A stretch of DNA of 64,000 bases from Streptomyces sp. NBC_00708 (GTDB taxonomy: Bacteria > Actinomycetota > Actinomycetes > Streptomycetales > Streptomycetaceae): assembly GCA_036226585.1 (NCBI GenBank), contig CP108997.1, forward strand, positions 1,736,001-1,800,000. The letters are read 5' to 3'. Shown piece after piece: positions 62,607 to 64,000 of this stretch. The notes under the pieces are model-generated. The model saw nothing but the letters and a program-made list of their open reading frames with translations, did not search any database and was not told the origin of the DNA. Position numbers and translations under genes: made by a program. The stretch's first letter is position 1. Each line of letters begins with the position of its first letter.

Positions 62607-63863
62607 TCAGACCTGGGGGCGCAGCCGCGCCGCCCGGACCGTGTCGGTCTTCGGTGCGGTGGTGTCGTTGTGCAGCGCGCTGCCCTTCTGCCACTTGGCC
62701 CAGGACAGGTTCCAGTCCCCGTAGCCGTTGTCGAAGGGCGTCATCGTCTCGCCGTCGCTGCCGACGACGCTGACGATGTCGCCCTCGCGCACGGTGTTGA
62801 AGAACCACTCGGCCTCGCTGGTGCTCATGCCGGTGCAGCCGTGGCTGACGTTCGCGTACCCCTGCGATCCGGTGGACCAGGGCGCCGCGTGCACGTACTC
62901 GCCGCTCCATGTCACCCGGGTGGCCCAGTAGACGTCGAGGTCGTACGAGTCCGAGGATCCGGCGGCGATCCCGATGGATTCCCCGCGCATACGTACGTAC
63001 TGCTCCTTGCCCAGCACGACCTTGACGCCGTTGCGCGTGTCGAAGCCGGGCTTGCCGGTGGTCACCGGGATGGTCTTGATCACGTCGCCGTTGCGCAGCA
63101 CGGTCATGGAGTGCTCGGAGGCGTCGGTGATGGCCTCGATGCGGTCGCCGGTGGTGATCTTCAGGGGCTTGGCGGCCGCCCCGTAGAGCGCGTTGGTGAC
63201 CTTGATACCGGTCAGGTTGCTGCTGACCTCGATGGAGGCCTTGGCCGGCCAGTACTCCTTGGGCCGGTAGTGCAGCGTCTTGTCGTCGACCCAGTACCAG
63301 GAGCCGGTGACCGCGGGCGTGGAGCGGACCCGCAGGCCGCGCTCGACGTTGGCGCGCGAGGCGTTGTCGGTGACGGGGGCGCTGAGCGTGGCCGTGAGGG
63401 GCTGCCCGACGCCGTAGGTGCCCGCCTGCGGGCCGAAGGTCACCTGGAGGAACTTGGTGGCCCTGGCGGTGTCGAAGGACACCGTGCGGGTGCCCGGGGC
63501 CCCGTCGTCGTCCTCCATACGGACCTTGACGGTGTAACGGGTCCCTGCGGCCAGCGGGGCGGTGGAGTGCCAGCGGTGGCCGTCGGCGTCGAGTTCGCCC
63601 GCCAGATGGCGTCCTGCGGCGTCCACGGCCGCCACGTCGGTGATCCGGCCGTCGTCGGCGTCGACCCGGATCTCCAGGGGCTTGTCGGGGTCGACCTTCT
63701 TGCCGCCGTCGGGCGTGTTGAAGGAGATCTCGTCGGCCGCGTCGAACGGCTGGCCCGAGAGGGGGTGACCATCGGAATCCCCGCAGGCTGCCGCCCCGGC
63801 GACCAGGGTCGCGGCCAGCAGAGTGCAGCTCACTACGGGACGGATGCGCAGCGTGTGGTTCAT
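62607..63863 (-). CDS. L,D-transpeptidase lipoprotein (YkuD with Ig-like domains)
   Basis: A 418-residue cell-wall enzyme. A signal peptide with lipobox VAGAAAC (Cys27) anchors it outside the membrane. Two Ig-like domains occupy about residues 45-245. The YkuD catalytic domain (about 250-380) has the signature HAAPW...SHGCTGMSTSEAEWF with the nucleophilic Cys in HGC. It forms 3-3 (mDAP-mDAP) peptidoglycan crosslinks, like mycobacterial Ldt proteins. A C-terminal Trp-rich extension (YGDWNLSWAKWQKGSAL) completes the family pattern. Confidence 0.94.
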   Translation of the reverse strand: MNHTLRIRPVVSCTLLAATLVAGAAACGDSDGHPLSGQPFDAADEISFNTPDGGKKVDPDKPLEIRVDADDGRITDVAAVDAAGRHLAGELDADGHRWHSTAPLAAGTRYTVKVRMEDDDGAPGTRTVSFDTARATKFLQVTFGPQAGTYGVGQPLTATLSAPVTDNASRANVERGLRVRSTPAVTGSWYWVDDKTLHYRPKEYWPAKASIEVSSNLTGIKVTNALYGAAAKPLKITTGDRIEAITDASEHSMTVLRNGDVIKTIPVTTGKPGFDTRNGVKVVLGKEQYVRMRGESIGIAAGSSDSYDLDVYWATRVTWSGEYVHAAPWSTGSQGYANVSHGCTGMSTSEAEWFFNTVREGDIVSVVGSDGETMTPFDNGYGDWNLSWAKWQKGSALHNDTTAPKTDTVRAARLRPQV

Positions 63864-63913
63864 GACCTCACGCTAAGAACGTTCGTCCGTTTCAGCGCGT
63901 CGGACGACTGCAA

Positions 63914-63955
63914 ACGGGGGGCCGTCACTTCGCGGTGGAAGTGTCGGCCCCCCGT
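63914..63955. terminator. Long terminator hairpin at the right edge
   Basis: ACGGGGGGCCG (63914-63924) pairs with CGGCCCCCCGT (63945-63955), and CACTTC/GAAGTG continues the stem inside after one T-T mismatch. It is upstream of the L,D-transpeptidase start, so it most likely ends a minus-strand gene lying beyond 64000. Confidence 0.82.
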
Positions 63956-64000
63956 CAGGTGGAGCGATGTGCTACCGGCGGACCGGTCTCACTGGGTGCG

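Overview
This window is a stretch of high-GC actinobacterial core chromosome, almost certainly from Streptomyces. The evidence is G/C-biased third codon positions, frequent GTG and TTG starts, many promoters whose -10 lies 6-8 nt from the start codon (leaderless transcripts), and actinobacterial marker families (DUF3040, Rv2175c-like, class II DAHP synthase, cytochrome bcc genes next to ctaE, MacRS-type two-component system). The gene order matches, from memory, the conserved segment of the Streptomyces coelicolor chromosome around SCO2092-SCO2152. I see no insertion sequence, prophage, CRISPR array, rRNA, tRNA or biosynthetic gene cluster, so most of the window is housekeeping.

Layout. 1-6.5 kb: the 5' end of rsmH (first gene of the dcw cell-division cluster, running off the left edge), a beta-carbonic anhydrase, and a MoxR-DUF58-transglutaminase operon. 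6.6-15 kb: DUF3040 membrane protein, a methyltransferase with a HEPN protein, then a self-contained TetR-operator/degenerate ATPase/YhgE-Pip/TetR module, a DUF4126 membrane protein preceded by a perfect MacR-type inverted repeat, and a CrtI-like FAD enzyme. 15-26.4 kb: metF, thiE, an Rv2175c-like DNA-binding protein, an FAD reductase, a TPP-riboswitch-controlled thiO-thiS-thiG operon, a PASTA kinase with endonuclease IV, a molybdopterin oxidoreductase, and convergent bacterioferritin and bacterioferritin-associated ferredoxin with an iron box. 26.4-33 kb: class II DAHP synthase, a secreted amidase with FG-GAP repeats, and a fused anthranilate synthase (TrpE-TrpG) behind a complete trp attenuator with a Trp-Trp-Trp leader peptide.

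33-43.5 kb: D-lactate dehydrogenase-like enzyme, MacR/MacS-type two-component system, lysophospholipid acyltransferase, an alpha/beta hydrolase, glucokinase glkA, and a run of minus-strand genes with an ArsA-like ATPase, an SRPBCC protein and a phosphoesterase. 43.7-54.8 kb: long-chain acyl-CoA ligase, PimB-like mannosyltransferase, GT87-type membrane glycosyltransferase, metallopeptidase lipoprotein, two tandem NlpC/P60 hydrolases (the upstream one behind a probable c-di-AMP riboswitch), a NYN-domain protein, a zinc-ribbon protein, a rhomboid protease and an AsnC-type ligand-binding protein. 54.8-64 kb: class V aminotransferase behind a SAM-IV riboswitch, trpD, the qcrCAB cytochrome bcc operon downstream of ctaE, a degenerate receiver protein, and an L,D-transpeptidase lipoprotein.

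How the genes work together: DAHP synthase, anthranilate synthase and TrpD are scattered steps of one pathway (chorismate to tryptophan). metF, the SAM-IV-controlled aminotransferase and the thi genes are one-carbon, sulfur and cofactor metabolism. Bfr and Bfd store and release iron. rsmH, PASTA kinase, NlpC/P60, amidase and L,D-transpeptidase belong to the cell wall and division. CtaE plus QcrCAB form the bcc-aa3 respiratory branch. The most notable content is regulatory RNA and DNA: a TPP riboswitch, a SAM-IV riboswitch with a downstream hairpin and possible leader peptide, a probable c-di-AMP riboswitch, a trp attenuator, an iron box, a TetR operator and a MacR box in one 64 kb window.
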